DNA of 64,000 bases from Schistosoma haematobium. Its lineage: Eukaryota; Platyhelminthes; Trematoda; Strigeidida; Schistosomatidae. The position numbers and the translations under genes are program-made. The stretch lies in contig NC_067200.1 in NCBI RefSeq assembly GCF_000699445.3, forward strand, positions 9,174,450-9,238,449, given 5' to 3'. A model generated the notes under the pieces. The model saw only the letters and a program-made list of their open reading frames with translations, had not been told where the DNA came from and did no database searches. Within the stretch, counting starts at the first letter, position 1; each line of letters begins with the position of its first letter. Of this stretch, positions 20,801 through 32,267 are shown piece by piece.

Positions 20801-23800
20801 TCATTGGATTACTAATTGCAGTAGAAAATTTATTATCATTATTACTACTATATGGAAGTTGATATGTATGCGAAAAATCATTTTGATGATCTACGGTAGA
20901 ATAATCTTGAGGTGTACTCATCATTGAATTCACCAGCTCAGGAATAACATTTGATGGTAATGTTTTAGCTCTTAATGGGATAGGATGTTTTAACTGGCAG
21001 AAAGTAAAAGACAGAGATAAAAAATTTCAAGATGAAAGATGAAAAAAACAGAAACTTATTAAAACTCATGACTTAGTGGTTGAAGTGCTCAACTTTCAAC
21101 TACTCAGTTTCATGTCCTAACTCTGTTTCACGCACTCCAGTATGGACAAACCGGTAGTATCATTAGCCCTTATATCTAAAGTAAGATTCATACCCAAGTA
21201 ATTGGTGAATAAGTTGGCTCATTTATTTATTTTATCCCTTATTTGGGAGGATAAAAAGGAGATAAAGAGTGGCATAGTTATTGTAACTTGGTTACCAAGT
21301 ATGTTTTTAGATAACTGGTGGGTTCAAGCTAAAATTCCTTAATGTGAGGGCTAGCGATACCGTTCAAACTACATTAGACAGAGTGTGTTCAAACTTGTGA
21401 CTCAATAGTTGGAAACCACCAAAGACCAATAACTTTACAGTCTGAATGCGAGATAACTATGAGAGACGAAAATTCCATTCTAGATTATAATGGACAAGGT
21501 AAAAAAAAACAAATTCTGATCTTTCGACAACTCGAAATTCGGAACCGCTAGACTAGTATCCTTATTGGTATACTGAAGAAGCACTCAGGAGTTTATCGCC
21601 TTAGTTTACTCAGGTTCATACAATTCCTAGCATGAAATTCAATAAAATTATTTCATTAATTTAAATTCATGTGCGCTCATTTTTAACGAATCAAACAAAC
21701 TGTATTAGCGTTTGTGCCGGTCGCAAATGTCATAACTAAATTGATGTTCGAAAAAAGGGACAGAGTTTAAATGAATTAAGAATCGGATATATTATTGTGA
21801 AGATCCACGGAACAGTATGTAACAATAAAGCACAAGATGGTAGAAGAATTGCGGAAATAGATTTATATTAGACAATTTACGCAGGATACTAAACCATCGG
21901 AATTTGCACATTTAGGTCATACTAAACTGTGTTGCTAAAAATTAAAAATCTAAATAACATTTATACCTACGCTACCTTAATAAATCACCCTTCTAATATC
22001 AACTTATACCAATCACCATTCAGTAATAATGATTATCTTTGAACGGTCTAAGCCTTTATAATCGGAGGATATTATCTAGTCCCGAGTATATATATATAAT
22101 TTTGAAAAAGAAACAATTCTAATTTATAAACTTATTTACTTGTGCATTTGCATTTACTTTCGATTCGAATAAGATCATTCCTTCTTCTGATGCTAATAAA
22201 CTGCTAACATCACTTTGACTAGATAAAGACCAACGTCTTTGTTGTTGCTGATTTGGTTCATGATGAGGGTGTTTCAACTCTGTAAAATTTGTAGATTGAA
22301 TCATTTCAGTTCGAGATGTATTGACATGAATTGATGATGTCGTTAGTGTTTTAACTTGACAAGTTGACACAGATGAAATTGGTGATGAAGAGGATAAGAA
22401 TAATGATAGACGATGATTATCGTGATGTTGACATGAATCAGGCATATCTATTGATTTATATCTGACTGAACTGATATGATTTTGTTGACAAGTAGAATTC
22501 AATGTACAATTAGTTAGTTCGTAATTATTAGTACAACTACCGTTGGTAGTAGTAGCAGTAGTGGTGGTATTTACTTTTACAGTTGGTGATGATGTTGATG
22601 ACAATTTTGTAGATAACCAATTAGTTTCAACTAATTCCAATAAAACTGTCGGTAAATTATTAGGAATTGGAACACCATTTAATCGATACACAACTAAATG
22701 CATTGCAATACAAAATTCACTCAATGTTAATTGTCCATCATGATCAAGATCAGACAGTTCCCTAAAGATGAAATACAATGACTGATTATTTATAGTGGAA
22801 TTTTCGGATTAATAGTATTCAATACAAAACAATAATTATGTTGCGTAATTTACGCTGTGAACAATATCAGAGAGACTGCAATATAACGTCAAAATAACAA
22901 AATATGATTGAGTACACACTCAATTGACTGTACGTATTAAAGGATAGCGAAAAATAATAACGATTATTATTGAATTGGTACAATCAGTTTGTGTAAATTG
23001 TTAAATTTCATAATTTATCTCATAGATCGACTTTAGTCAAACAACCATTCAAGATTAAAAAGCAATGGACAGCTGTTTCGTCCCAGCATTTTGTTCTTTA
23101 ACAGTTAGTATCCATGACCCATAAAAATCAAACCCAGAATCTTCAAGTTCTGTAGTAGGTGTTTAACCTTTAAACCACTGATTTATAATTGAATATGGTT
23201 AACATTTTTAGCATCAATCAACTGAATTAGAAGTACGCGCACTACAATGTCTATATAATTGATACCATAAAATAATTATCTGATAAATATTCCTTAAAAC
23301 GTATACACAAAACAAATTTGATTGACGAATAAATATCGAAGTTTTAGAATTGTTTGGAAGTACAAATTTTAAAGTATTTAAATATATCATCTGGTGAAAC
23401 ATATTACTTATTACTATCTACAGCCTCATAACGGTACAAGATCAGTTTACCTGAAACAAGACATATACAGAGTATGAAGTGTTTGAACTTATCGGAAGTA
23501 AAAATGTTTAGCATAGATTAGTTAAATCGACTTGTATAGACTCTATTGGGTTTATTCAAAAGTGCACAAGTAATATCGCAATGAGTAAACAAAATTAAAT
23601 TTCTGACGTTCCGTTTATAATATATACGTACATACGTATATAATTTGAGTATACAAACTGTTCTGGATACCGATATTGGCCGTAATATACCTATTCTAGA
23701 AAATGTTGTGACAAAATGGCCATATTAAGGGAATCTGTACAAGGTGCTCATATGCCAACAGAATGATTAGAATTCATATCTAAATATCACTAAAGAAATA

Positions 23801-26800
23801 ATTCAAACTCTTACTAATAATGATCTAAACATCATATTCATTAAATAATGTGGTGGATATCTGGACTCAGTAGCCTAGTGGATGACGTGTTGGCGATTTA
23901 AGTGGAAAGCACTTATTTTGATTCTCGGTGAGGACATTAACTCTGGTATATATGTACATCTGACTGATGAGCCCCAAATAGGACGAAACGCCCCAATCCT
24001 AGTCCCTACTGTTATTTACACAATCTATCCAATCTAAATACATTTCTGAAGAGTTTTATTACTAATTCTTAATCGTCCCATGAATAATTTCAGCTGGTTT
24101 ATGTATGAATGATACGAAAAACCAATAAACGAACTTGAAGACAATATTTACCAAATTTTTGATAATTCTGAAGATGGTAAATTTGATAATTCAAAGAATG
24201 TCTTCGATTGCAATCCACTGAGTTTTGAACCAATATCTGGTTGTAGTCTGAGAAACTGTGATAAATAATAAGCTTTCTGATCAGATGTAACTGCCCATGG
24301 ATCTACAATACGTTGATTTCTTACAGCAAAATCATCATTTGAAATATTTAAACTGGGAGAGAAAGTTGTAGTAGTCGTATTAGCAGTATTAACTAATGGA
24401 GTAATATCTGTAGTATTGGACTGTTGTTTGAATTGAGCGGTTGGTTGATTAAAACTAGACCAGTTATTCAATTGATGACTGTGAAATTGTATCTCTGTAC
24501 AATGCGATGAATTCATATCCGAGTGACTATTTAAATTCCCATGATAGACTGTTTTCTAATGACCGATGAAAATGCAAGGCAATGTAATATTTGGCAAACA
24601 GTTATGGATGGTAAATATTGTGCGGTTTACAATAATACTAAAGTATTTTTATTTACAACATAAAAATGTTTGTTGTAGTTGTGCAACGCAATTAAAAATG
24701 ATAGTATTGCAAGGAAAAAGAAGGGGGAGACGTCACATAAACAGTAAACCAACAAATAAAAAATCGTGCAATCTAGTTGAGAAAACAATCAAGGCGGGTT
24801 CCGTTTAGTCAGAAATACATTTAACTGTTATGAATAATATAACAGAAAACTACAGTATGCTCGCCATTGGCTTCTATTCTAATTCATATCTTAGAACATA
24901 TTAAACCATTAGGCTACGAAATTTTTAAGACATTATGGGCCGATAGATATTAATGTGATGTAGCTACACTACTGCATGATATCAACCACATCTCTATATG
25001 CTTTTCCGTTGGAATGCTTAGCTACAATCCTCACAAATCTTATGACAATCTGAATATTCTTAGTGAAAGAAAATACACATTTTGTTTGATATCGACAAGG
25101 ATATCAAAATATTTCAAGAGTGACAGTATACATCATTTAGAAAGATTGAGTTACAAAGGTACATGTATGTTACCGTAATAATGTAGAACTGTGGAGATAA
25201 ATGTTCAGAAATCAATAAAGTCGATATTAAAGGTTGGAAACGTTGGTGATGACATGAATCGGTCGCAATGATGCGAATGCATTCGCCCTTAGTTTTCCCT
25301 TTAACTCCTGAGTCTCGTAGTTATTCTGTACGCTTATGCTTCACGAATTCATTCTTTTTCTGGAATTCATTCTTTTTCCATACTCAATCTCCTCTACTCT
25401 TATTGGAACGGTTACTACGTCTACTACTACACCGGGATTTGTTCAGATAATTTCGTCTCGCTGTATTGGTATGGTGCAGCAAGTTGGACCGATGCATATA
25501 AGTGTTAGGGTGTATGCTAATTACGACTAACTGAGGTCAAAAGTTCAAGTTCTGTACCATTTAATTCAGTTTAGACAGGTAGTATTGTTGTCTCCTAAGC
25601 AGTGATCAAATTACATAAACGTGTACATTTACAGTCGGCCACACATTAATCTAATAATGTAAAACTGTCACAGGAGATTGCAACATAATGTATTTAACAT
25701 TAGATATTTGAAAAAAGTAGTGCATAGGATACACGATGAGCCAACAGAAAGTTTTCGGTTCGTGAAAGTCGTCGGAAAGAAAGCGACTATATAATCTTTG
25801 GGAAAGGTTCAAATCCATTATTATGTTCAACCTTTACTATCATTCAATATAAAAATAACATCATAGAGATCATCACAAGACTTTATCTCATAATAATCAT
25901 AGACAACGAAGATTAGAATTTTGATCAAAATTAAAAATAATTTGTATTCGGTGGTCAGAGGTAGTTGATGGAAAATCCTGAACTACAAGTTTGTGTACTT
26001 AACTTAAAACACTCAGTCACTACCTCACATAGATATTTGAATTCAATGTTTTTCGAAACAAATTTCCTATTTATCCCTTATTTTTTAAATAATAGCAGAC
26101 ATACGAGTACAATAGTTACACAATTCAAAAAATTAACAAAACGATGTGTCTCATACACTTATTGATCTTGGTGACCGGTGATGAGCTGCAGCAAATGGTG
26201 ATGATGTAGGATCTGAAGGATTCTTAAGCATAAGTAATTCATTTGATTGACTCAAAGAGGAAGGAAACACTAGATTCTGATTGATTGATCCCAAGTTAGG
26301 AAAATGTGGATCCATTGTTTGCTGTTGATTAATGAAAGATGATGCTTCTGTAGAGAAATAAGCTAAATAAAAAGAATGGGAACAAACAATATTCAAAATG
26401 CCGATAATAAAGTTGCATGGAAGTGAAAAAAAATGTCATAATGCATCACAATATTTGCAACCAATTTAGTTTGGTCTAAATGTTTTGATGGGTTCAAGTA
26501 CCACTTCACCTACTTTAATTTGAGGAGACAGTTAGCATTATCATTTTTCAAGCAGACTGTGCGGCCTGAAGTCAAGTGATTATGTTGTTAACTACGTTTA
26601 TGTCACATGTAGTACTTCACCAAATATAAACATTATTGTTTTAGTAGAGAATCTTCATTTATTATTTATTTGAACACATATATATTGGTACAAGGGGGCA
26701 CCAGATATATATGCGCCACACAGTAGAGAATCTGAATAAAAAGTAATGTTCAGTTTCTTTTGCTTAGTTAAGTGGCTTACGACATTTAAGTTAATGTGAC

Positions 26801-28995
26801 AATTTTCATTATAGACCGATGTTATACAAGAAGTTCGTTGAAAAATGTGTAACTAAAATACTGTTTTATTTTATATTAAGCTCCACAAGTAAGTCATGCA
26901 TATGACATAAAAACATTTAGTGAATAAATAGGAGAATCAAGGTTTGGGTTAGTTAAAGAATATAGTACTTTGTGGTATTTCTTTTAAAAAGTACATGTTA
27001 ACAATTGTTCAGCTGATCAGAATTACTTGTAGTGAGTTCAACATGTAAAAAATCAGCTTAAACGAAGGATGAATGTAGAAGTGAAAGTACAGTTTATTTT
27101 CACTTAGATTAGTGTTTTTTTCAATCTAACCTCATCTCTGCTAAAATTGCACACATCAAGGCAGAAAATAACTTGATTTTTGCATTATATTACCTAGAAC
27201 CTCCAATGGGTACAAGGTTAAAACCTTACTAGTTAACTTACTCTGTCTGTCTAGAACCCTTTATTCAACTCAGATTGTGCTATCCTTTATAGATTCTATA
27301 AAATTCCGAAGTTACGTTTCACACTTTGCCTCTAAACTATTTGCTTCAGAAGCTATGATATTATAAAATCCCCAACTTTCATTCTATTGCTACTATCACC
27401 ACATTAATCAGTCGCGGAAATTATCTAAAACCGCGTTTTGTAGGGGACATAAATATATAGAGAGATATAGAGTGTACAGCGATGTACCTGGTTATGAGTG
27501 ATACGCATAGTGAGAAGGTTAATAACACTATCGAGTCATTCCAGCCTTATTACGTGAAACATTGCACGAAATCATGACCCACTGATTAAAGGTAAAGTAT
27601 ACAAACAGAACTACCACAGTTTGGTAGATCTAAGTATAAATTCATACTAAGTAAACGAGGAAGTCCACTGGTTTATAAAAGAAATAAACCACTGACACCT
27701 AATTCCGAAATGAGTCAAATGCTTGGATAAATACATCGGAGGCAAAGGTAGGTTCGAAATTTAATACAGGCGTGAATATAACAGGTGACTAAGTTATATT
27801 TTTTAGCACTTGAGATTCACAGAATTGCAATCTATGTGGTAGTACTATCTCTATTACGTCGATAGTCAAACAAAAATTAAAATAAACAGATGATCTCTAC
27901 TCGAAATTGACTAGTTTCCCAATATAATCAACAGTGTTTCGCTAGCGTATCTTCTTGGATTTCTAAAAGTCGTATAAAGATATTGATATGACTGTTGTCA
28001 TTAAAATAAGTTACAGAGGTTCAAACTGAAGTCCCAGTGCCAATAATGGTGATAGCTAACAAAGGTTTATGGAGTCGGCGAAGCATCGTTATGCCGATGT
28101 AAGACTGAAGGACCAATGCATTTAGATCTCTTAGAGAGATTAGACGGATGTTGAGGGTGATAAGAAAGTTATCACTACAGTATATTTAGAATTTGAATAG
28201 CAGTATAGACCATAATGGTGTTTACACAAGGTTCACCCATGGACTGTGGCAATGGTAGTTTCATGCATTCAAATTATCCATGTTAGGAAGGTGGAGAAGC
28301 TTTTTAGCCCAGGAGGACATTTTGGGTAAAGTCGCATTCTCTGAGCTAAATGGTTTAATCGTGAAGACATCACTATGTTTCTGGACATCAGGACAAACTT
28401 AGGATAGAATAGAGCTATTCAGATTTCTTCACAATCGATTAAATCTTGTCCTCCATTATAGAGAACTCACTTCTACCCAGAGTTGATGCTGATCATTTTG
28501 TCCAGAAGGATAATCAACTTCGAGATGAAAATATCCAGCTCAGAGAACGTAGTTCCAACAATAGTTTGCTAATATTGCTTATTTTGGCCAGACACTTTTA
28601 CACGTCCGAATATTCTCGCTATTCGCTATTTTTTTCCAATTAGCTAGTATGAATATTGACACAAGATTGAGAGGTGATGTAATCAAAGTCGACTAAACAT
28701 AAAGAATGAACATTCGAAGTGAAATGCTGAACCTTCACTAGGTCATTCAAAAACTACATGCTGTCAGGGGCAGTTTGAGTCATTATCTCCTGTGAAAAAG
28801 GGTCTGATCATAACTCCGTATTATGAAGATAGTATAGGAGAAAGTTCATGAAGTCATACAATAATATTTAATGTAGGCTGGATAATACTTACAGTGAGAA
28901 GTACAAATAGGAAATGATAAGGGTTTTCTAACCATAGAATTATCATCGTCATCAAATTGAGCCCACGACTCTTGTCCATGGCGTACGTGTTCCAT
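15081..28995 (-). CDS. REPS/POB1-like Eps15-homology (EH) domain adaptor, complete seven-exon model
   Basis: Exons, 5' to 3': 28995-28893, 26362-26159, 24494-24152, 22761-22140, 20993-20568, 16738-16692, 15300-15081. All junctions keep frame and give 654 residues. REPS proteins link the RalBP1/Ral GTPase pathway to clathrin endocytosis. One EH domain spans about residues 167-262. Its conserved Trp (KIW, residue 217) forms the NPF pocket in this family. Its second EF hand [13 protein letters not shown] has D221, D223, D225 and E232 in canonical calcium positions. [10 protein letters not shown] at about 527-536 and a C-terminal coiled coil (about 610-654) match the SH3-binding and RalBP1-binding parts of the family. 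Vertebrate REPS1 has two EH domains; only one is seen here. The N-terminal exon and the short exon at 16692 rest on splice signals and phase only, and an extra exon between 16738 and 20568 is possible. Confidence 0.75.
15395..15965 (+). repeat. Uninterrupted copy of the element at 9770-10950
   Basis: See the entry at 9770. This copy lacks the SINE insertion: GATATTACAA is followed directly by CTGTATTATATTTATT. It lies in the last intron of the REPS-like gene. Confidence 0.6.
16240..16600 (+). mobile_element. Decayed family 2 LTR-like segment
   Basis: ACAGTCTCCCCCCATTCACA, GCCACCTTTCGG and GTATATAAACC line up with the middle of the LTRs at 13447 and 41624. The ends cannot be placed. Confidence 0.35.
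16692..16738 (-). CDS. REPS-like gene, 47-nt exon
   Basis: The acceptor is CTATGTACAG and the donor GTAAGTTT. It encodes [15 protein letters not shown] plus two bases completed by the next exon (Lys). It is phase 0 at its start, matching the end of the exon at 20568, and phase 2 at its end, matching 15300. Confidence 0.55.
17796..17834. repeat. AT dinucleotide microsatellite
   Basis: About 19 AT units. Confidence 0.9.
18640..18930 (+). mobile_element. RTE (SR2-like) LINE, 3' coding fragment
   Basis: Broken frames read [19 protein letters not shown], then [20 protein letters not shown]. This is the C-terminal signature of schistosome RTE pol (also at 36585-37125 and 57540-57803), with stops and frameshifts. 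Confidence 0.65.
20568..20993 (-). CDS. REPS-like gene, proline-rich exon
   Basis: The acceptor is CTTTCTGCCAG and the donor GTTAGT, both phase 0. Low-complexity Ser/Asn/Gln sequence carries [12 protein letters not shown] near its end, a likely SH3 ligand. Confidence 0.7.
20994..22139. other. REPS-like intron, nothing recognised
   Basis: AT-rich intron sequence. I see no repeat family, RNA gene or extra exon. Confidence 0.5.
22140..22761 (-). CDS. REPS-like gene, exon with second half of the EH domain
   Basis: The acceptor TTTCATCTTTAG adds G to complete the Trp codon. [20 protein letters not shown] and [17 protein letters not shown] close the EH domain, as in REPS proteins. The remainder is a Ser/Thr/Asn/His-rich linker. 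The donor is GTAAATAAG after NANAQ; reading on would give a stop eight codons later. Confidence 0.8.
23045..23180 (-). mobile_element. Family B SINE fragment
   Basis: The minus strand keeps GGGACGAAACAGCTGTCC, with stem III ACAGCTGT a perfect palindrome, and a tRNA-like B-box relative. The CUGANGA core is gone. Confidence 0.45.
23868..24010 (+). mobile_element. SM-alpha SINE with intact hammerhead core
   Basis: The A-box-like TAGCCTAGTGGATGACG and B-box-like GATTCTCGGTGAGG are followed by the ribozyme segment CTGATGAGCCCCAAATAGG and GACGAAACG (about 23966-24000). The catalytic core is complete. Stem II has one mismatch and stem I pairs poorly, so cleavage is doubtful. It lies antisense in an intron of the REPS-like gene. 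Confidence 0.65.
24152..24494 (-). CDS. REPS-like gene, exon with first half of the EH domain
   Basis: The acceptor is TGCGATGAATTC...TTGTACAG; the donor GTAAAT splits the Trp codon. [20 protein letters not shown] and SSELSKI(W) match the start of REPS EH domains (PW-[IV]T--Q--YY--QF; LP--ELS-IW). The exon start carries Gln/Asn/Thr-rich linker. Confidence 0.8.
24495..26158. other. REPS-like intron, nothing recognised
   Basis: Short plus-strand frames (24566-24808, 25268-25530, 25965-26165) have no splice or family support. Confidence 0.5.
26159..26362 (-). CDS. REPS-like gene, second exon
   Basis: The acceptor TTCTTTTTATTTAG before 26362 is chosen because the alternative CTACAG 15 bases downstream would create a stop at the junction with exon 1. 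The donor is GTGTAT. It encodes a Ser/Asn-rich linker with [17 protein letters not shown]. Confidence 0.65.
26650..26735 (+). repeat. Dispersed repeat D, 5' fragment
   Basis: TATTTGAACACATATATATT and GGTACAAGGGGGCACCAGAT match the start of the copy at 53530. Confidence 0.5.
28300..28560. repeat. Inverted pair of repeat C copies
   Basis: A minus copy at 28300-28375 (TCTCTGAGCTAAATGG) faces a plus copy at 28461-28560 (CACTTCTACCCAGAG...TCAGAGAACG), about 85 bp apart. Confidence 0.45.
28893..28995 (-). CDS. REPS-like gene, proposed first coding exon
   Basis: The start ATG has a good context (AAAATGG) and an in-frame TAA shortly upstream in the wider frame. It encodes 34 residues including [13 protein letters not shown], then donor GTAAGT. 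WxxF beside acidic residues resembles clathrin-adaptor ear ligands, which would suit an endocytic protein; that reading is inference. Confidence 0.55.
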
Positions 28996-29889
28996 TTTAT
29001 GCAATAATCAGCATCACTAACGACGAGACGAAATTCACATTAGCAAAATCTGGAAACAAACGTGTGTAAAATAGACTTTTATGACAAGCCAACAAACATA
29101 ACAATAGAAATAACTGGACCACAATTTTGTAGTAATTCTGAAAATTCTAAGGAGATTTTAGCTAAATAAATATTAGATTTCCCATCATAGAAACACCAGG
29201 TGCAATCGGGGAAAATATGATGCGCAGTGATAACCCTGCGGAAGAAACTAAACGAAGACCTTTACTAGTTGCATAACTGGGAGTGTTCGGTAAGGAATAT
29301 GCCTGAGTTATATTACAGAGATGTTTGGAAGCGATAAATATCAGCTAGCTATAGTCCAACTTACTTCTGAACACCGAGACATTCTCGAAGGGCCCAATCC
29401 AGGTTTTTAGTAAATATGGAAAATTTACAGTTTTTAAACGCGTGTGGACATATATTACAGACATCAACTTTAGCTCACTAGACAAAACGCAAAACCTCAG
29501 CTTACGGGACTGTAACGACAGTGACAAAACCTGCGCTTATATAGTCCAATATCCAATGTCTAACAACTTGTGACGACTGATTTCGCGCTCTCTTCTTATT
29601 GTTCTGGTAATTTCCAGACATTTGATAATGCCCCATGGATGGTAGCCCAGCCACTCGGACGCAGTATATCTAGTTGGCTTATTAGTTATTTGTGGACATA
29701 TATATCTTGACGTTTGAGTGATTGGGTTTGTCACAGGACAGTAGGAAACCTGGATATCTACAGTTATCACACTACTAGGCATTCGTTATTCGTAAATTTA
29801 GACACCAGTTATGTGCACACAAACAATTTATCTTAACCTTAAATTCACCCTGTTAATCTTTAAGTCCGTTTATGGTCTAGGGTAAGTCA

Positions 29890-30185
29890 CATTTCACTAA
29901 GCATGTGAATGTAAATGACAAAATTATGCTATCATTAGATGCCGAATCACTATCCACTAATGTTCCACTCACAGAGACCATTAGTTATTTTGCAAGTACG
30001 TAAATAGTAATGAGATTAACGACAGAATGCCATGACTTTATTTTAAGGAACTCTTACTATGTACACTTTACATTCATCGACGTAATTCATAGACAGAAGT
30101 ATGGCTTAGCAACATGATCCCCACTTGGTCCATTATTAGAGGATAACTTTGTAGCGGTAAATAAATCCTCAAAATAAATAGCTCT
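29890..30185 (+). mobile_element. Penelope-like element, reverse transcriptase part 1 (interrupted)
   Basis: The frame reads IMLSLDAESLSTNVPLTETI and, after a break, YYVHFTFIDVIHRQKYGLAT and SPLGPLLEDNF, the Penelope RT blocks SLD-ESLFTN-P and G-A-GSPLGP. It stops at about 30185; the following RT blocks resume at 32660, so the element is split by the insertion described below. Confidence 0.65.
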
Positions 30186-30471
30186 AAGTTTTCGACATTG
30201 GATGCTGACCATATGTTTTAGTGGACTTATCTAGCTGAAGGCGCTCGGTCAGGCATCCGCACCAGATCACGTGTGGTAACGCCGTGCTCAACATCTACCG
30301 CAATCGCTAGCCAGTTTAGATCAGAAAATTCCGATATATTGGTAGTCGCCAAATACACTCTTCCGATCTCCTCGACTCTGTCTTTTGATTTCTCTGGGTG
30401 AGAACGGAATATATTAGAAGGTGTTACTGGTAGAAGCGTTGTCAAACACTGAATACCTGTAACATCATCAT

Positions 30472-30489
30472 TGGTGAGACCGACGTGAT
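30472..30489 (+). promoter_or_regulatory. Primer binding site, tRNA-Trp type
   Basis: TGGTGAGACCGACGTGAT matches the complement of the 3' end of tRNA-Trp at 16 of 18 positions. This primer is known for the CsRn1/Boudicca group. It marks the end of the 5' LTR. Confidence 0.65.
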
Positions 30490-30650
30490 CTGGTACGCCC
30501 AATTGCAACTGTGAGTCTGTTCCTTTTTGGGATTTTTATATATCATTGCCTTATTTTTTATTTTTTTAAACATTGTGATTTTTTTTCGTGTTTTTTCTTG
30601 GATATATATATATTTTCCCCCTCGTTCATTATCGTACTTCATACTTCATC

Positions 30651-31262
30651 ATGACTGAACAGGCACCTAAAGTACTCAAGCTTAAGACTTTGTCCCCGCC
30701 TTCGTTTCAACTGATGCCTTTCTGGTCCGACAACATCGAAACCTGGTTTTGCTACGCAGAAGCCGACTTCTCCGAGCACGGCGTGATCAACACACGTGCA
30801 CAATTCCTCGCAGTGGTCAAGGCATTACCGCGTGAATTCAACAGGTACGTAACACATAGTATGTTTACTAGTGATGTTTCCAATCCTTACGAAATCTTAA
30901 AACGCTCGATTCTTAAACGAGGAGACCTAACCGATCGACAAACGTTAGATCAACTCCTCAATAACATCGACCTGCAACACGGTTCTGCGACGGACATGTT
31001 GCAACGGATGAGAGAGGTGATAGGCCCAAGAACTTTCGACGAAGGTCTATTCAAACAACTCTTCTTGTCAAAACTTCCCCAACAGGTACAAGCAGTTCTG
31101 GTCTCGTTCCAGAACAACAGCTTAGACGAGCTAGCTGCATCTGCCGACCGCATTTTAGAAATTACGAAACCTTCTACTACCGAGGTATTTTCAGTCAAAG
31201 AAAAGCCTCACACGACTCAGAATGATATAACCGAGTTATGTCACACTCACGAATTATCTTAG
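30651..31262 (+). pseudogene. Gag of CsRn1/Boudicca-type retrotransposon (frame-disrupted)
   Basis: The start MTEQAPKVLKLKTLSPPSFQ is followed by PFWSDNIETWFCYAEADF and TRAQFLAVVKALP, the capsid-like pattern of this clade. The open frame is 204 codons and stops at 31262 before the zinc-binding box, which continues in another frame. Confidence 0.7.
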
Positions 31263-31353
31263 TCTTCGTACCGACCGTAAGAGATCGCGCACACCACGTA
31301 GAGGCATTTCACGTAAGCGATCTGTCTCTAGACCACGAGAGACAGATAATCCC

Positions 31354-31455
31354 GACTGGTGCTGGTATCATAACCAGTATGGAAAGTTTTCCAGAAATTG
31401 CAGAAAACCCTGCAATTTTCCCAACACGAAACCGAGTGACTCGAAAAACAACTCG
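31354..31455 (+). pseudogene. Gag CHCC zinc-binding box
   Basis: CWYHNQYGKFSRNCRKPC: Cys at 31360, His at 31369, Cys at 31399 and Cys at 31411 (CX2HX9CX3C). This departs from the usual CCHC knuckle and is diagnostic of the CsRn1/Kabuki/Boudicca clade. It is in a different frame from both the upstream Gag and the protease. Confidence 0.7.
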
Positions 31456-31464
31456 GGAAACTTC

Positions 31465-31961
31465 CAAGCCGGCACGCGTTAACGGCAACCGTAGCCGGCG
31501 AACATAGCCGTCTGTTATACGTCACAGATGTGACAACGAGAGTTCGCTACCTCGTCGACACTGGTGCAGAAGTTAGCGTTCTCCCAGCAAATCCTAACGA
31601 CCGACTTCACGAATCAACCCTAAACTTACAGGCGGCAAACGGAAAACCGATCGCTACGTATGGCAAAAGGTACGTTTACCTTAACATGGGTTTACGCAAA
31701 CCCATTCACTGGATTTTCGTTGTTGCAGATGTTTCTATGCCAATCACTGATATGGATCTTCTACAACACCATAATCTGATCATCGACACGCGCAAACGGA
31801 GGCTAGTAGACGGAAACACTAGTCTGTCCGTTTGCGTAACTTCTTTTACTGGTTGCAAATTATCCCCAGTCACAATTAAACATATGATAGACCCAATCTA
31901 TCAGCCACTACTCGAAAGTATTCTGGGATTCATCAAACGCAACCGAATCTACCGTGTGTAA
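31465..31961 (+). pseudogene. Aspartic protease region of the Gypsy element
   Basis: VRYLVDTGAEVSVLP carries the DTG active site (31557-31565), followed by the flap-like and ILG-type region GRDLL-like MDLLQHHNLIID. In-frame sequence runs from about 31485. It stops at 31961; homology to the pre-RT linker continues in another frame. Confidence 0.7.
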
Positions 31962-32255
31962 CCACCAACGTTACACATCACATCACGACTACAGGACCAC
32001 CTGTATTTTCTAAAGCACGACGACTAGCTCCCGAAAAGCTAAAGTTAGCGAAAAACGAGTTCGACTATATGATAGACTTAGGAATCATACGACCGTCAAG
32101 TAGCCCGTATGCATCTCCGTTGCACATGGTCCCTAAAAAGGACAGTAACGATTGGCGTCCAACTGGTGACTATCGGCGATTGAACGCGAAAACCATTCCC
32201 GATCGTTACCCGTTGCCTCACACTCACGATTTGACTCACATTTATCACGAGAGCA
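31962..32255 (+). pseudogene. Reverse transcriptase N-terminal fragment of the Gypsy element
   Basis: VFSKARRLAPEKLKLAKNEF, IDLGIIRPSSSPYASPLHMV, PKK and DWRPTGDYRRLNAKTIPDRY are Gypsy RT blocks. Sequence then switches abruptly to repeat E; the YxDD catalytic part is absent. Confidence 0.75.
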
Positions 32256-32267
32256 CGACTGGTTTAA

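Larger units (their letters stand above)
30210..32255 (+). mobile_element. Decayed Gypsy/Ty3 element of the CsRn1-Boudicca type inserted in the Penelope element
   Basis: Order: probable 5' LTR remnant to about 30471, tRNA-Trp primer site, Gag, CHCC box, protease, start of reverse transcriptase. The RT is truncated at about 32255, and no integrase or matching 3' LTR is present. Gag, CHCC box and protease lie in shifted frames, so the copy cannot make a polyprotein. Confidence 0.7.

Noticed and set aside
22543..22743. Plus-strand Val/Asp-rich frame
   Set aside because: It is the antisense shadow of the REPS-like EH exon.
30227..30508. 93-codon minus-strand frame
   Set aside because: It overlaps the primer site and LTR remnant of the Gypsy element, which is read on the plus strand.
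31238..31507. 89-codon frame inside the Gypsy element
   Set aside because: The CHCC box in another frame over the same bases explains the region better.
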